From Streptomyces bikiniensis (lineage in GTDB: Bacteria > Actinomycetota > Actinomycetes > Streptomycetales > Streptomycetaceae): a DNA stretch of 64,000 nt. The DNA lies in the NCBI GenBank assembly GCA_000716465.1, contig JNWL01000034.1, forward strand, positions 1 through 64,000, written 5' to 3'. Within the stretch, counting starts at the first letter, position 1; each line of letters begins with the position of its first letter. Of the stretch, positions 29,493 through 39,660 are shown in pieces. The notes under the pieces were generated by a model that was given only the letters and a program-made list of their open reading frames with translations, did not search any database and was not told where the DNA came from. The position numbers and the translations under genes were made by a program.

Positions 29493-30521
29493 TCAGGCGC
29501 CTCCCGCGGCCAGGTCGTCGGCGGCGTGGTTGACCGGCTGCGGGGTGCCGGTCAGGTCGAGGACGAAGAGCGGCAGGCCGACCTCGGCGGCGCGCGTACG
29601 GGCCTCCGGGGTGTAGCCGGCGAGCGAGAAGAACACGCTCGTGGCCGAGGCGCCCAGTCCGTTGAGCCAGAGGCACTCGACCGCCCGCAGTCCGGTGGGG
29701 CGGGTGCTCGGGTCCACCTGGGCGACGAGTCCCGGCGCCCGCAGGTCCACCCCGGAGGCGGGCCGCTCCTCGGGCTGGACGACGTCCCGGAAGCCGAGCC
29801 AGCGCAGGTACGAGGCCGCGGCGGCCACCGCGTCCCGCCCGGTCCGGATCGTCACGGGCCGGAAGGCGCCCCGCGCCGGGGCCGGGCGCGGAGCCGTGGG
29901 CGGCGGCGGGACGTGGGCGGGGTGGCGCTCGGCGAACGGGCGGTACGGCCTCCGGGGCGGCGGGGTGCCGGGGGTGCGCGGGGCGGCGGGACCGGGGGCG
30001 GGGACGCCGGGGCCGGTCCGGTCGGGGCTTTCGCGGCCCGCGCCGGCGTCCGTACGGCCCGGGGCGTCCGTACGCCCCGGGTCGTCCTTATGGCCGGTAC
30101 GGGTGCCGGGACCGGCACCGGCCTCCGAACCGCCCGCGGTGTTCCCGCCACCGGAGCCGCCGGAGCCACCGGGGCCGCCGGAGCCACCGGGGCCACCGGG
30201 GCCGCCCAGGCCGCTCGGGTCGTCGGAAGCGCCCCCGCCGCCCCCGGAGGGCACCGCGTCCGCCGCCCGGACCGGCACCCGCAGGACCGCGCCGCACTGG
30301 CAGCCGAGCTCCGGGTGCGGCCAGTCGTCCTCGCGGCCGCAGGCGCCGCAGCGGACGGTGACCCACTCGTCCGTCCAGTTCCGGTGCGTGATCGGCTCCG
30401 CCACCGCGCCCGCCGCCACCGGCGGCGCCACGGGGCTCCCGCACGCACAGGGGAAGGCGGGCGCCGCGTACGCCTGCGTGCTCAGGCATTCCGGGCAGCG
30501 CACCGGTACCGGATCTCCCAC
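29493..30521 (-). CDS. Zinc-ribbon protein with a nuclease-like (Mrr-type) C-terminal domain
   Basis: 342 aa from GTG 30519-30521, AGGGGG upstream. Two Cys4 ribbons open it: VRCPECLSTQAYAAPAFPCA followed by CGS, and VRCGACGREDDWPHPELGCQ followed by CGAVL. A Gly/Ser/Pro-rich linker of about 120 residues follows. The last 110 residues read AAAASYLRWLGFRDV, GVDLRAPGLVAQVD, SVFFSLAGYTPEA, LPLFVLDLTG, the layout of a restriction-endonuclease-like (Mrr) fold. The usual QxK lysine is Asp here (AQVD), so cleavage activity is doubtful. Function unknown. Confidence 0.65.
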   Translation of the reverse strand: MGDPVPVRCPECLSTQAYAAPAFPCACGSPVAPPVAAGAVAEPITHRNWTDEWVTVRCGACGREDDWPHPELGCQCGAVLRVPVRAADAVPSGGGGGASDDPSGLGGPGGPGGSGGPGGSGGSGGGNTAGGSEAGAGPGTRTGHKDDPGRTDAPGRTDAGAGRESPDRTGPGVPAPGPAAPRTPGTPPPRRPYRPFAERHPAHVPPPPTAPRPAPARGAFRPVTIRTGRDAVAAAASYLRWLGFRDVVQPEERPASGVDLRAPGLVAQVDPSTRPTGLRAVECLWLNGLGASATSVFFSLAGYTPEARTRAAEVGLPLFVLDLTGTPQPVNHAADDLAAGGA

Positions 30522-30639
30522 GGTCCAACCCCCTGTCGTCCGCTCCCATCGTCCACCCATCCACCGCCCCGGGGGAGGGTGTTCGGCCACTTCGGACACC
30601 CGGAACCGCCCCCGAACCGTTCCGGCACGCGGACCTCCC

Positions 30640-30707
30640 TTGACGGTTCTTCGCCACCCCACCTACATTGCTTCCACATAGCAGAACAGCTTTTCCGTAT
30701 TACGGAA
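30640..30707 (+). promoter_or_regulatory. gcl promoter with two AllR-type boxes
   Basis: A -35 TTGACG (30640-30645) and -10 TACATT (30664-30669) are 18 bases apart. Directly after, two 15-base palindromes, TTCCACATAGCAGAA (30672-30686) and TTCCGTATTACGGAA (30693-30707), start exactly 21 bases apart and cover the probable transcription start. The perfect second one is a strong operator candidate for the IclR repressor encoded at 58017. Confidence 0.75.
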
Positions 30708-30777
30708 ACGGGTGGTGAACCTCCGAGACGAGAGGGAAGTCCGCCCGGTTCCGCCCGGCCGAAGCAGGAGCACTCCC

Positions 30778-32565
<1,788 letters not shown>

Positions 32566-32580
32566 CCCCGGAGCCGTGAC

Positions 32581-32618
32581 ACGGCCCCCGTCCCGCCGAG
32601 CACCGGGACGGGGGCCGT
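32581..32618. terminator. Bidirectional terminator between gcl and the ArsR gene
   Basis: ACGGCCCCCGTCCC (32581-32594) pairs perfectly with GGGACGGGGGCCGT (32605-32618), followed by TTT. Confidence 0.9.
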
Positions 32619-32619
32619 T

Positions 32620-33600
32620 TCACGTCCCGGTGCCCTGCGCCCGTACGAGCACCGCGCCCGCCTCCGTCCACTCGTACAGGACCGACCGGCCGGCCCGTCC
32701 CCGCCGGACGAGGCCCGCCTCCCGCAGCACCTTCAGGTGCCGGCCCACCGAGCCGAGGCCCTGCCCGGTCAGGGCCACCAGTTGGCTGGTGGACTTCGGC
32801 GTCCCCAGGCGCACGAGCACCCCCGCCCGCCCCGGTCCGAGCAGCGCGCCCAGGGCCCGCGGCACGACCGGGCCCGAGGCGTCCGCCAGGACGCCCGCGC
32901 AGGGGTAGACCACCGCGAACCGCTCCGTGCCCTCCCAGGACACCCAGCCCGTCGCCGGGGTCACCGGCACGAAGAGCAGCCGGCCGCCGTCGACCGAACG
33001 CGGCGGGTACGGGCGGGCGTTGACCTGGAGCCGACCGTCGCCGAGCCAGCGCATCCGGCCCGGCGACAGCTCGTCCAGGGCCGCCGCCCAGCCGGCCCGG
33101 CCCAACCGCGCGGTCCGCGCCGTCACGTCGGCTTCGAGGATCCTCCGCCGCCGCGGCCACTCCGGGAGCACGGTCTCCTCCCACACCCACGTCAGGACCT
33201 CCGCCATCCGCCCGGGCAGGTCCCGCGCCGAGCGCAGCGGCTCCGGCACGGGGCCGCCGAGGGCGACGGCGAGCTGCGGCACCGCCCCGGCCGGGTCGGC
33301 GGCGCGGACGGCCTCCACCTCCTCCCCGAAGGGGCGCTCGCCCTCGCCGAGCGGTGGCGGCGTCAGGAAGTCCGCGTTCCAGGTGGGGCCGATCGCGGCC
33401 CGTACGAGCAGGGCGTCGAGCGGCTCGGCCGCCAGACGCGCCCGGTAGGCGGGCAGCGAAGAGGCCAGCCAGGCCCGTTCGCCCGGATGGGTCGCGGCGG
33501 CCGCGTGCAGGGTCTTGAGCGCGGCGATCGTCTCGGCCAGCGGCGAGACCACGAAGCGGCCGCCCGCGAGCGAGTCGGTCCCGATCCGCCACCAGCCCAT
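32620..33600 (-). CDS. ArsR-type transcriptional regulator, large
   Basis: 326 aa from ATG 33598-33600 with GGGGGG upstream. The N-terminal 230 residues form an unrecognised sensor-like domain (FVVSPLAETIAALKTLHAAA). The C-terminal 80 are an ArsR winged helix: GTPKSTSQLVALTGQGLGSV, GRHLKVLREAGLVRRGR. No metal-binding Cys cluster is seen. It is divergent from an MFS transporter 80 bases away, the likely target, and looks unrelated to the allantoin genes around it. Confidence 0.82.
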   Translation of the reverse strand: MGWWRIGTDSLAGGRFVVSPLAETIAALKTLHAAAATHPGERAWLASSLPAYRARLAAEPLDALLVRAAIGPTWNADFLTPPPLGEGERPFGEEVEAVRAADPAGAVPQLAVALGGPVPEPLRSARDLPGRMAEVLTWVWEETVLPEWPRRRRILEADVTARTARLGRAGWAAALDELSPGRMRWLGDGRLQVNARPYPPRSVDGGRLLFVPVTPATGWVSWEGTERFAVVYPCAGVLADASGPVVPRALGALLGPGRAGVLVRLGTPKSTSQLVALTGQGLGSVGRHLKVLREAGLVRRGRAGRSVLYEWTEAGAVLVRAQGTGT

Positions 33601-33681
33601 CCCGCCGCCCCCCGAGCTCCTCGGTTTCGCCTCCGCGCGAAACGATAACGGTGGGCGCCAAGCGCCCCCGAGACTCCCCGC

Positions 33682-35001
33682 ATGTCCCGTTACCACGCCC
33701 GCCACGGCACCCGTCGGGAAGCCCGTCACGACACCCGCCGGGAAGCCCGTCACGACACCTGCCGGGACGCCCGTCACCGCACCCGCCAGGGCCCCCGCTA
33801 CCGCTCCCTCTTCCGTACCCCCGAATTCGCCCCGCTCTTCCTCACCGGCTCCGCCCACACCGCCGCGCAGACGGTGGCCGGGCTCGGGCTCGCCACCCTC
33901 GTCTTCCGCGCCACCGGTTCGCCGCTCCTCTCGGCCCTGGCCCTCTTCGGGCCCTCGCTCGCCCAGCTCCTCGGCGCGACCACGCTGCTCTCCGCCGCCG
34001 ACCGGCTGCCGCCGCGCGCCGCGCTCTCCGGGATCGCCCTCTTCTTCGCCGTGGGCACGGCCGTCCTGGCGGTCCCCGCCCTCCCCACCTGGGCGGTCTT
34101 CGCGGTCCTCCTCGCCGAGGGGCTCGCGGCCTCGCTGGGCGGCGGGGTGCGGTACGGCCTCCTGAACGAGATCCTGCCGCGCGAGGCGTACCTCCTCGGC
34201 CGCTCGGTGACGAACATGTCCACCGGCGTCTGCCAGATCGGCGGTTTCGCGGCCGGCGGGCTCCTCGTCGCCCTGCTCTCGCCGCGCGGCGCGGTCCTCG
34301 CCGGCGCCGGGCTCTACCTCGCCGCCGCCCTCCTCGCCCGGCTCGGCCTCGCGGCGCGCCCTCCGCGGGCGGAGGGACGCCCCTCGATCGCCGCGACCCG
34401 GCGCGCCAACGCCCTGCTCCTGTCCCTGCCCGCCCGCCGCCGCTGCTACCTCGCGCTCTGGGTGCCCAACGGGCTGATCGTGGGCTGCGAGTCGCTGTTC
34501 GTGCCGTACGCCCCCGAGCGCGCCGGACTCCTCTTCGTCTGCGGCGCGTTCGGAATGCTGGTCGGGGACACCGCCGTCGGCCGCTTCCTGCCGGAGCGGC
34601 TGCGCGCCCGGCTCCGCTTCCCGCTCCAGGCGCTGCTCGCGGCCCCGTTCCTGCTCTTCGCCCTCGACCCCGGGCTTCCGCTCGCGCTCGCCGCCGTGAC
34701 CGTGTCGGCAGTGGGGTACGGGGCGAGCCTGCTGCACCAGGAGCGGTTGACGGCCCTGGTGCCGGAGGAGCTGGGCGGTCACGCCCTGGGCCTGCACTCC
34801 TCGGGGATGCTGGCGTTCCAGGGGGTGAGCGCGGCCCTGGCCGGCACCCTGGCCCAGTACGCCTCGCCGCGGACCGGGATGGTGCTCCTCGCCGTCGCCT
34901 CGCTCGCCGTGACGTTCCTCCTGGCGCGGGCCGACCGGCGGGAAACGAAGAAGAGCGCGGAACCAGGGACCGTAAACCTGGTTCCGCGCTCTCCCGTCTG
35001 A
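33682..35001 (+). CDS. MFS transporter
   Basis: 439 aa. About 12 hydrophobic segments; RSLFRTPEFAPLFLTGSAHT begins the first and LLNEILPREAYLLGRSVTNM follows TM4, as in the YfcJ/enterobactin-exporter-like MFS group. The first 36 residues are a hydrophilic tandem repeat (ARHDTRRE type) encoded by four 24-base units and may be dispensable; the true start could lie after it. The last 16 codons overlap a terminator hairpin. Divergent from the ArsR gene. Confidence 0.8.
   Translation: MSRYHARHGTRREARHDTRREARHDTCRDARHRTRQGPRYRSLFRTPEFAPLFLTGSAHTAAQTVAGLGLATLVFRATGSPLLSALALFGPSLAQLLGATTLLSAADRLPPRAALSGIALFFAVGTAVLAVPALPTWAVFAVLLAEGLAASLGGGVRYGLLNEILPREAYLLGRSVTNMSTGVCQIGGFAAGGLLVALLSPRGAVLAGAGLYLAAALLARLGLAARPPRAEGRPSIAATRRANALLLSLPARRRCYLALWVPNGLIVGCESLFVPYAPERAGLLFVCGAFGMLVGDTAVGRFLPERLRARLRFPLQALLAAPFLLFALDPGLPLALAAVTVSAVGYGASLLHQERLTALVPEELGGHALGLHSSGMLAFQGVSAALAGTLAQYASPRTGMVLLAVASLAVTFLLARADRRETKKSAEPGTVNLVPRSPV
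33700..33795 (+). repeat. Four tandem 24-base units at the MFS N-terminus
   Basis: Units begin at 33700, 33724, 33748 and 33772 (type CGTCACGACACCCGCCGGGA plus AGCC). They encode HDTRREAR-like octapeptides, in frame, before the first membrane helix. Confidence 0.85.
34953..34991 (+). terminator. Terminator inside the 3' end of the MFS gene
   Basis: A perfect 15-bp stem (34953-34967 with 34977-34991) with a 9-base loop. It lies before the stop codon at 34999-35001, so the last residues are read through the hairpin. Confidence 0.75.
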
Positions 35002-35298
35002 TGTCCGCCCGACGGTGCGAGGCTGGCGCGACAGGACGTTCGCGCCGCCGGGCGGAGTCTCGGGATTCCCCGTACGGGGGAGGCGTTGGGACCGCGGCGG
35101 TGCCGACGGGCGGAGCGGCCGTCCCCTCCTTCAGGTCAGGAAGGGGGCCGTCGCCCTTACCACCGCACTGGCTCGGCGCCGCCGCGGTCCTCACGCTGTC
35201 CGGTCCACCGGCCACCCCTCATTCGGGCCGGTGTTCCGGACCGCGTACGGCGCTGACCTCCCGTCAAGTGCCGTACGCAGTCTGGGTTCCGCCGTGGA
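35002..35298. other. Intergenic, no gene seen
   Basis: About 300 bases between two convergent genes. A short imperfect inverted repeat around 35200-35245 (GGTCCACCGGCC... GGCCGGTGTTCCGGACC) is the only structure. No open frame with a ribosome site. Confidence 0.5.
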
Positions 35299-36753
35299 TC
35301 AGTCGCGCAGGGCGGCGACCGCCTCGGCGACGCGCCTGCCGTACTCCGGGTCGGCGGCGGCGAAGTGCGCGACGTTCTTCTCGACGACGTCCTCGCGGGA
35401 CACCTGGGAGAGGCTGCCGGCGATGTTGGCGACCAGACGGCCCTTCTCGTCCTCGGACATCAGGCGGTAGAGCTCGCCGGCCTGGAAGAAGTCGTCGTCC
35501 TTGACGTGCGCGGGCGTCTCGTGGGTGCCGGTCCAGCCGTGGATCGCGAGCGGCGCGGAGAGCGCGGCGTCGGTCTGGGCCGGGCCCTGGTACGAGTTGG
35601 GCTCGTAGTTCTTGTCGTGGCGCGAGCCGTTGCGGGTGGCCATGAAGCCGTCCCGGCCGTAGTTCTGCGCCGTGGTCGCCCTGGGGGCGTTGACCGGCAG
35701 CAGGGTGTGGTTCACGCCGAGGCGGTAGCGGTGGGCGTCCGCGTAGGCGAAGAGACGGCCCTGGAGCATCTTGTCCGGCGAGGGGCCGATGCCCGGGACG
35801 AAGTTGTTCGGGGAGAACGCGGCCTGCTCGACCTCGGCGAAGACGTTGTCCGGGTTGCGGTCGAGGACCAGGCGGCCCACCCGCTGGAGCGGGTAGTCGG
35901 CGTGCGGCCACACCTTGGTGAGGTCGAACGGGTTGAAGCGGTAGTCCGCGGCCTCGGCCGCCGGCATGATCTGGACGTAGAGGGTCCAGGAGGGGTTGAC
36001 GCCCCGCTCGATCGCCTGGAGCAGGTCGGTCTGGTGCGAGTTGGCGTCCTTGCCGACCAGTTCGGCGGCCTGCTCGGCGGAGAGGCTGCGGATGCCCTGG
36101 TTCGTCTTGAAGTGGTACTTGACGAAGAAGGCCTCGCCCGCCTCGTTGGTCCACTGGTAGGTGTGCGAGCCGAAGCCGTGCATGTGGCGGTACGAGGCGG
36201 GGATGCCGCGGTCGCCGAAGAGCCAGGTGATCTGGTGGGTGGACTCGGGGGAGTGCGCCCAGAAGTCCCAGACGTTGTCCGGCTCCTGCTTGCCCGTGAA
36301 CGGGTCGCGCTTCTGCGAGTGGATGAAGTCGGGGAACTTGATCGGGTCCTTGATGAAGAACACCGGGGTGTTGTTGCCGACGAGGTCGTAGTTGCCCTCC
36401 TCGGTGTAGAACTTCAGCGCGAAGCCGCGGGGGTCGCGCACCGCGTCCGCGCCGCCGAGCGAGTCGGCCACGGTGGAGAAGCGGATGAAGGTCTCGGTCC
36501 GCTTGCCGACCTCGGAGAGGAAGGCGGCCTTCGTGAAGCCGGTGACGTCGTCGGTGACCTCGAAGTACCCGTACGCGCCGGAGCCGCGGGCGTGCACCAC
36601 GCGCTCCGGGATCCGCTCACGGTTGAAGCGCGCGAGCTTCTCCAGCAGGTGCTGGTCCTGGAGGAGGAGGGGGCCACCGACGCCGGCGGTGGCGGAGTTC
36701 TGGTTGTCGGCGACGGGGGCGCCGGACTCGGTCGTAAGCACGCGCTGCGACAT
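35299..36753 (-). CDS. Catalase (monofunctional haem, small subunit)
   Basis: 484 aa from ATG 36753. It disproportionates hydrogen peroxide. [20 protein letters not shown] holds the distal His, [20 protein letters not shown] the distal Asn, and [20 protein letters not shown] the haem-ligand Tyr. Length fits small-subunit catalases. The promoter carries the same TCAACA-N3-TGTTGA box and -35/-10 layout as the urate operon, so its likely job is removal of peroxide made by uricase. Confidence 0.96.
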   Translation of the reverse strand: MSQRVLTTESGAPVADNQNSATAGVGGPLLLQDQHLLEKLARFNRERIPERVVHARGSGAYGYFEVTDDVTGFTKAAFLSEVGKRTETFIRFSTVADSLGGADAVRDPRGFALKFYTEEGNYDLVGNNTPVFFIKDPIKFPDFIHSQKRDPFTGKQEPDNVWDFWAHSPESTHQITWLFGDRGIPASYRHMHGFGSHTYQWTNEAGEAFFVKYHFKTNQGIRSLSAEQAAELVGKDANSHQTDLLQAIERGVNPSWTLYVQIMPAAEAADYRFNPFDLTKVWPHADYPLQRVGRLVLDRNPDNVFAEVEQAAFSPNNFVPGIGPSPDKMLQGRLFAYADAHRYRLGVNHTLLPVNAPRATTAQNYGRDGFMATRNGSRHDKNYEPNSYQGPAQTDAALSAPLAIHGWTGTHETPAHVKDDDFFQAGELYRLMSEDEKGRLVANIAGSLSQVSREDVVEKNVAHFAAADPEYGRRVAEAVAALRD

Positions 36754-36795
36754 CGTGACCTTCCGTACGGGAGCTGCACTGTGTGACGGTGCCAG

Positions 36796-36836
36796 GAGCG
36801 TAGGTACGCCCTCCGAAAAACGTCAACAGTTTGTTG
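36796..36836 (-). promoter_or_regulatory. Catalase promoter with a TCAACA-N3-TGTTGA box
   Basis: On the minus strand: TCAACAAACTGTTGA (36822-36836), whose right half forms a -35 TTGACG (36820-36825), an 18-base spacer, and -10 TACGCT (36796-36801). The spacer shares CGGAGGGCGT with the uraD promoter. A repressor on this box would block the -35. Confidence 0.75.
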
Positions 36837-36852
36837 AAAATGAAGTGTGGTG

Positions 36853-36914
36853 TTCCGGTCGGCGGCGGCGCCTGGGCGCGACAGGACAGTTGTCAGCGCC
36901 GCCGCCGACCGGAA
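36853..36914 (-). terminator. Terminator of hyi-glxR
   Basis: A perfect 19-bp stem (36853-36871 with 36896-36914) around a 24-base loop, 30 bases past the glxR stop and upstream of the catalase promoter. Confidence 0.85.
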
Positions 36915-36944
36915 ATCGGGGGCCCCGGGGAAGCGGGGGCGGGG

Positions 36945-37835
36945 TCAGACCTGCTGGCCGGAGAGGCGCTCGACGGCGCGCAGCAGGGCCGAGTGGTCCA
37001 GGCCGCCGTCGCCCTGCGCGCGCAGGGAGGCGACGAGCTGGGCGACGACCGCGCCGACCGGAAGGGCGGCACCCACGTTGCGGGCGGCGTCGGTGACGAT
37101 GCCCATGTCCTTGTGGTGCAGGTCGATGCGGAAGCCCGGCTTGAAGTCCCGGTTCAGGAAGTTGTCCTTCTTGCGGGTCAGCACGGTCGAGCCGGCCAGA
37201 CCGCCGTTGAGGACGTCGAGGGCCGCCTGGAGGTCCACGCCCGACTTCTCCAGGAAGACCACGGCCTCGGCGCAGGCCTGGATGTTGACCGCCACGATGA
37301 GCTGGTTGGCGGCCTTCACCGTCTGGCCGGAGCCGTGCGGGCCGCACAGCACGATCGTCTTGCCGAGGGCCTCCAGGATCGGCAGGGCCTCGTCGAAGTC
37401 GGCCTGCTCGCCGCCGACCATGATCGAGAGCACGGCCTCGATGGCGCCGGCCTCGCCGCCGGAGACCGGGGCGTCGATGACGCGGATGCCCTTCTCGGCG
37501 GCGTTCTTGGCGAGGTCGACCGAGGTCTGCGGGGTGATCGACGACATGTCGATGACCAGCGCGCCCTGCTTCGCGTTCTCCAGGATGCCCTCGGGGCCGT
37601 AGGAGATCGCCTCGACCTGCGGGGAGGCGGGCACCATCGTGATGACCACGTCGGCGTCCTTGACGGCCTCGGCGATCGAGCCCGCGGCGGTGCCGCCGGC
37701 CTTGGCGAGGCGGTCCAGCTTGTCCTGCTCCAGGGTGAAGCCGGTGACCTGGTAGCCGGCCTTGAGGAGGTTCTCGGACATGGGGGAGCCCATGATGCCG
37801 AGGCCGATCCACGCGATCTTGGGAAGGTTGCTCAT
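36945..37835 (-). CDS. glxR: 2-hydroxy-3-oxopropionate (tartronate semialdehyde) reductase
   Basis: 296 aa from ATG 37833-37835. It reduces tartronate semialdehyde from Gcl to D-glycerate. NAD-binding IAWIGLGIMGSPMSENLLKA, substrate loop DAPVSGGEAGAIEAVLSIMV, catalytic Lys in GSGQTVKAANQLIVA. Beta-hydroxyacid dehydrogenase family; genomic context makes the substrate clear. It follows hyi by 59 bases on the same transcript. Confidence 0.95.
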   Translation of the reverse strand: MSNLPKIAWIGLGIMGSPMSENLLKAGYQVTGFTLEQDKLDRLAKAGGTAAGSIAEAVKDADVVITMVPASPQVEAISYGPEGILENAKQGALVIDMSSITPQTSVDLAKNAAEKGIRVIDAPVSGGEAGAIEAVLSIMVGGEQADFDEALPILEALGKTIVLCGPHGSGQTVKAANQLIVAVNIQACAEAVVFLEKSGVDLQAALDVLNGGLAGSTVLTRKKDNFLNRDFKPGFRIDLHHKDMGIVTDAARNVGAALPVGAVVAQLVASLRAQGDGGLDHSALLRAVERLSGQQV

Positions 37836-37894
37836 GGTGAGGGTGCCTCTCGGAAAACTCTGGTGGTACGGGGGAGGGGGCGCGGGTCGGCCGG

Positions 37895-38728
37895 TCAGCG
37901 GGCCGCGCGGGCCTCGGCCGGGAGCCACGCGAAGGACGCGGCGGCGTCGGCGGCCTTGTACTCCAGGCCGACCCAGCCGTCGTAACCGGCCTTCTTCAGC
38001 TCGTCGAGGAGCTGCTCCAGGGGCAGGTCGCCGGTGCCCGGCGCGCCGCGGCCCGGGTTGTCCGCGATCTGCACGTGACCGGTCTTGTCCGCGTACTGCG
38101 CGATGACCGCGCTCACGTCCTCGCCGTTCATCGACAGGTGGTAGACGTCGAGCAGGAACTTGGCGTTGCCGAGTCCGGTGGCCGCGTTGACCTTGTCGAC
38201 GACCTCGATCGCGGCGGGGGCGCTCACCAGCGGGTAGAGCGGCGACTCCGGCTTGTTGAGGGTCTCGACCAGGAGGATCGCGCCGACGCGGTCGGCGGCC
38301 CGGGCGGCCAGGACCAGGTTCTCCAGGGCGAGGGAGTCCTGGATCTGCGGGTCCACGCCCTCGACGCGGTTGCCGTAGAGCGCGTTGAGCGCCTTGCAGC
38401 CGACCGAGGCGGCGAAGTCGGCGGCCACGTCGATGTTGGCGCGGAAGCGGTCCGACTCCTCACCCGGTACGGAGAGGGCCCCGCGGTCCGGGCCGGGGAG
38501 CTGCCCGGCATAGAAGTTCAGTCCCACCAGCTGGGTGCCGGCGTCCTCGAGGGCCTTCTTGAGGGCGTCGAGCTCGCTCTGCTCGGGGGTGGCGGTGTCG
38601 ATCCAGGGCCACCACAGCTCGACCGCGGTGAAGCCCGCCGCGGCGGCGGCCGCGGGGCGCTCCAGGAGCGGGAGTTCCGTGAAGAGGATCGACAGGTTCA
38701 CATCGAAGCGCTGATCGGTGTATCCCAT
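37895..38728 (-). CDS. hyi: Hydroxypyruvate isomerase
   Basis: 277 aa from ATG 38726-38728. It interconverts hydroxypyruvate and tartronate semialdehyde. A xylose-isomerase-like TIM barrel: FDVNLSILFTELPLLERPAA, LVGLNFYAGQLPGPDRG, LVETLNKPESPLYPLVSA with the acidic metal ligand, FLLDVYHLSMNGEDVSA, and GHVQIADNPGRGAPGTGD. First gene of the hyi-glxR operon. Paired AllR-type boxes lie 17-52 bases before the start. Confidence 0.95.
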   Translation of the reverse strand: MGYTDQRFDVNLSILFTELPLLERPAAAAAAGFTAVELWWPWIDTATPEQSELDALKKALEDAGTQLVGLNFYAGQLPGPDRGALSVPGEESDRFRANIDVAADFAASVGCKALNALYGNRVEGVDPQIQDSLALENLVLAARAADRVGAILLVETLNKPESPLYPLVSAPAAIEVVDKVNAATGLGNAKFLLDVYHLSMNGEDVSAVIAQYADKTGHVQIADNPGRGAPGTGDLPLEQLLDELKKAGYDGWVGLEYKAADAAASFAWLPAEARAAR

Positions 38729-38744
38729 GAGGGGTAGGCGCTCC

Positions 38745-38809
38745 TTCCGTATAGCGGAAGTAAGTTTCTGTCTGTCGGAATGTTGCAAGCAGGTCGCCGG
38801 GCTTGTCAA
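38745..38809 (-). promoter_or_regulatory. hyi-glxR promoter with paired AllR-type boxes
   Basis: Minus strand: -35 TTGACA (38804-38809), 18-base spacer, -10 CAACAT (38780-38785). Palindromes (plus-strand sense) TTCTGTCTGTCGGAA (38766-38780) and TTCCGTATAGCGGAA (38745-38759) again start 21 bases apart and overlap the transcription start, the same layout as gcl. Confidence 0.72.
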
Positions 38810-38867
38810 GGGGTCCCCGCAGGTCCGGGGCTCCCGCGGGGCCCGGGAGGGGCCGTAGCGTGGGGTC

Positions 38868-39122
38868 ATGGTGCGTTTGAGAGTGGAGTTCACGACCGAG
38901 CCGTTCGACCTCGACGAGGCGCCGGCGCACGCGGTCGTGGCCCGTGAGGTCATCCAGTCGGCCGACCTGGACGCGGTCGACGTCGGTCCCTTCGGCAACA
39001 CGGCGGAGGGCGGCGCCGACGCGGTCCTCACCGCCGTCGACGCGCTGCTCCGCGAGTCGCTCGCGGCCGGCGCCACGCGCGTCTCGCTCCAGGTCAACGT
39101 GATCGGGGGGGACGGGAAGTGA
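38868..39122 (+). CDS. Small thiamine-binding-like protein (MTH1187/YkoF type)
   Basis: 84 aa from ATG 38868. RLRVEFTTEPFDLDEAPAHA, then DVGPFGNTAEGGADAVLTAV and AGATRVSLQVNV, match the layout of the MTH1187/thiamine-binding family (beta strand, GPxGT-EG loop, helix, strand). It is not a catalytic fold. It is translationally coupled to the next regulator gene (GTGA overlap at 39119) and divergent from hyi, so it may share AllR control. Since Gcl is thiamine-dependent, a thiamine link is possible but is only inference. Confidence 0.6.
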   Translation: MVRLRVEFTTEPFDLDEAPAHAVVAREVIQSADLDAVDVGPFGNTAEGGADAVLTAVDALLRESLAAGATRVSLQVNVIGGDGK

Positions 39123-39505
39123 ACGAACACCCCCTGATCGCCGCGGTGAAGCCCCTGGTCGACGCCATGGGCGCCGAGCTGCTGGGGCCCGAGCTGGCCG
39201 AGCCCGACGACGTCGTCCTGTCCTGGGAGGGGGAGGACGTGCTCGCCGTGCGCCTCCCGCAGCTCTCGGAGTCCCTGGACCACATCCTGGCCGCGATGGA
39301 GCGGCAGCACGGGACGCCGCTCGCGGAGCTCGACCGCAAGTCCAAGCAGGAGATCGTCCGGCTCCTGGAGGCGCGCGGGGCCTTCTCCGTGCGCCACGGG
39401 GTGGAGACGGTGGCGGGCGCGCTCGGCGTCAGCCGCTTCACCGTGTACAACTACCTCAACCGCGAGACCGCCCTGAACAGGGAAAAGGCCGTCAAGGCCG
39501 ACTAG
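39119..39505 (+). CDS. DauR/YheO-like helix-turn-helix regulator lacking the PAS domain
   Basis: 128 aa from GTG 39119. The C-terminal half (LDRKSKQEIVRLLEARGAFS, VRHGVETVAGALGVSRFTVY, NYLNRE) matches the HTH_22 domain of YheO/DauR-type regulators. The N-terminal half (HPLIAAVKPLVDAMGAELLG) is short, about 90 residues, where relatives carry a full PAS-like domain. A strong terminator follows, then the uraD promoter with a TCAACA-N3-TGTTGA box. This protein is a candidate reader of that second box class. Confidence 0.7.
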   Translation: MNEHPLIAAVKPLVDAMGAELLGPELAEPDDVVLSWEGEDVLAVRLPQLSESLDHILAAMERQHGTPLAELDRKSKQEIVRLLEARGAFSVRHGVETVAGALGVSRFTVYNYLNRETALNREKAVKAD

Positions 39506-39523
39506 TTGATCATGTGTGTCCAC

Positions 39524-39557
39524 AAGCCGTCGTCCGCATGTCGGGACGACGGCTTTT
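39524..39557 (+). terminator. Rho-independent terminator before uraD
   Basis: AAGCCGTCGTCC (39524-39535) pairs with GGACGACGGCTT (39544-39555) and is followed by TT, a classic U-tailed hairpin. Confidence 0.9.
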
Positions 39558-39571
39558 GTGTCACCGACTTT

Positions 39572-39612
39572 TCAACAAAGTGTTGACGTTGTGTTGCGGA
39601 GGGCGTTAGCTA
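39572..39612 (+). promoter_or_regulatory. uraD-hiuH-uricase promoter with a TCAACA-N3-TGTTGA box
   Basis: TCAACAAAGTGTTGA (39572-39586) overlaps a -35 TTGACG (39583-39588); an 18-base spacer ending CGGAGGGCGT leads to -10 TAGCTA (39607-39612). Near copy of the catalase promoter. Confidence 0.75.
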
Positions 39613-39660
39613 TCCGCAGCCCGTCCGACGCACAGCGAAAAACAGCCACGGAGGCTTCCC

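Noticed and set aside
35200..35245. Imperfect inverted repeat between MFS and catalase genes as a terminator
   Set aside because: The stem is interrupted and weak; the MFS gene already has a perfect hairpin at 34953-34991.
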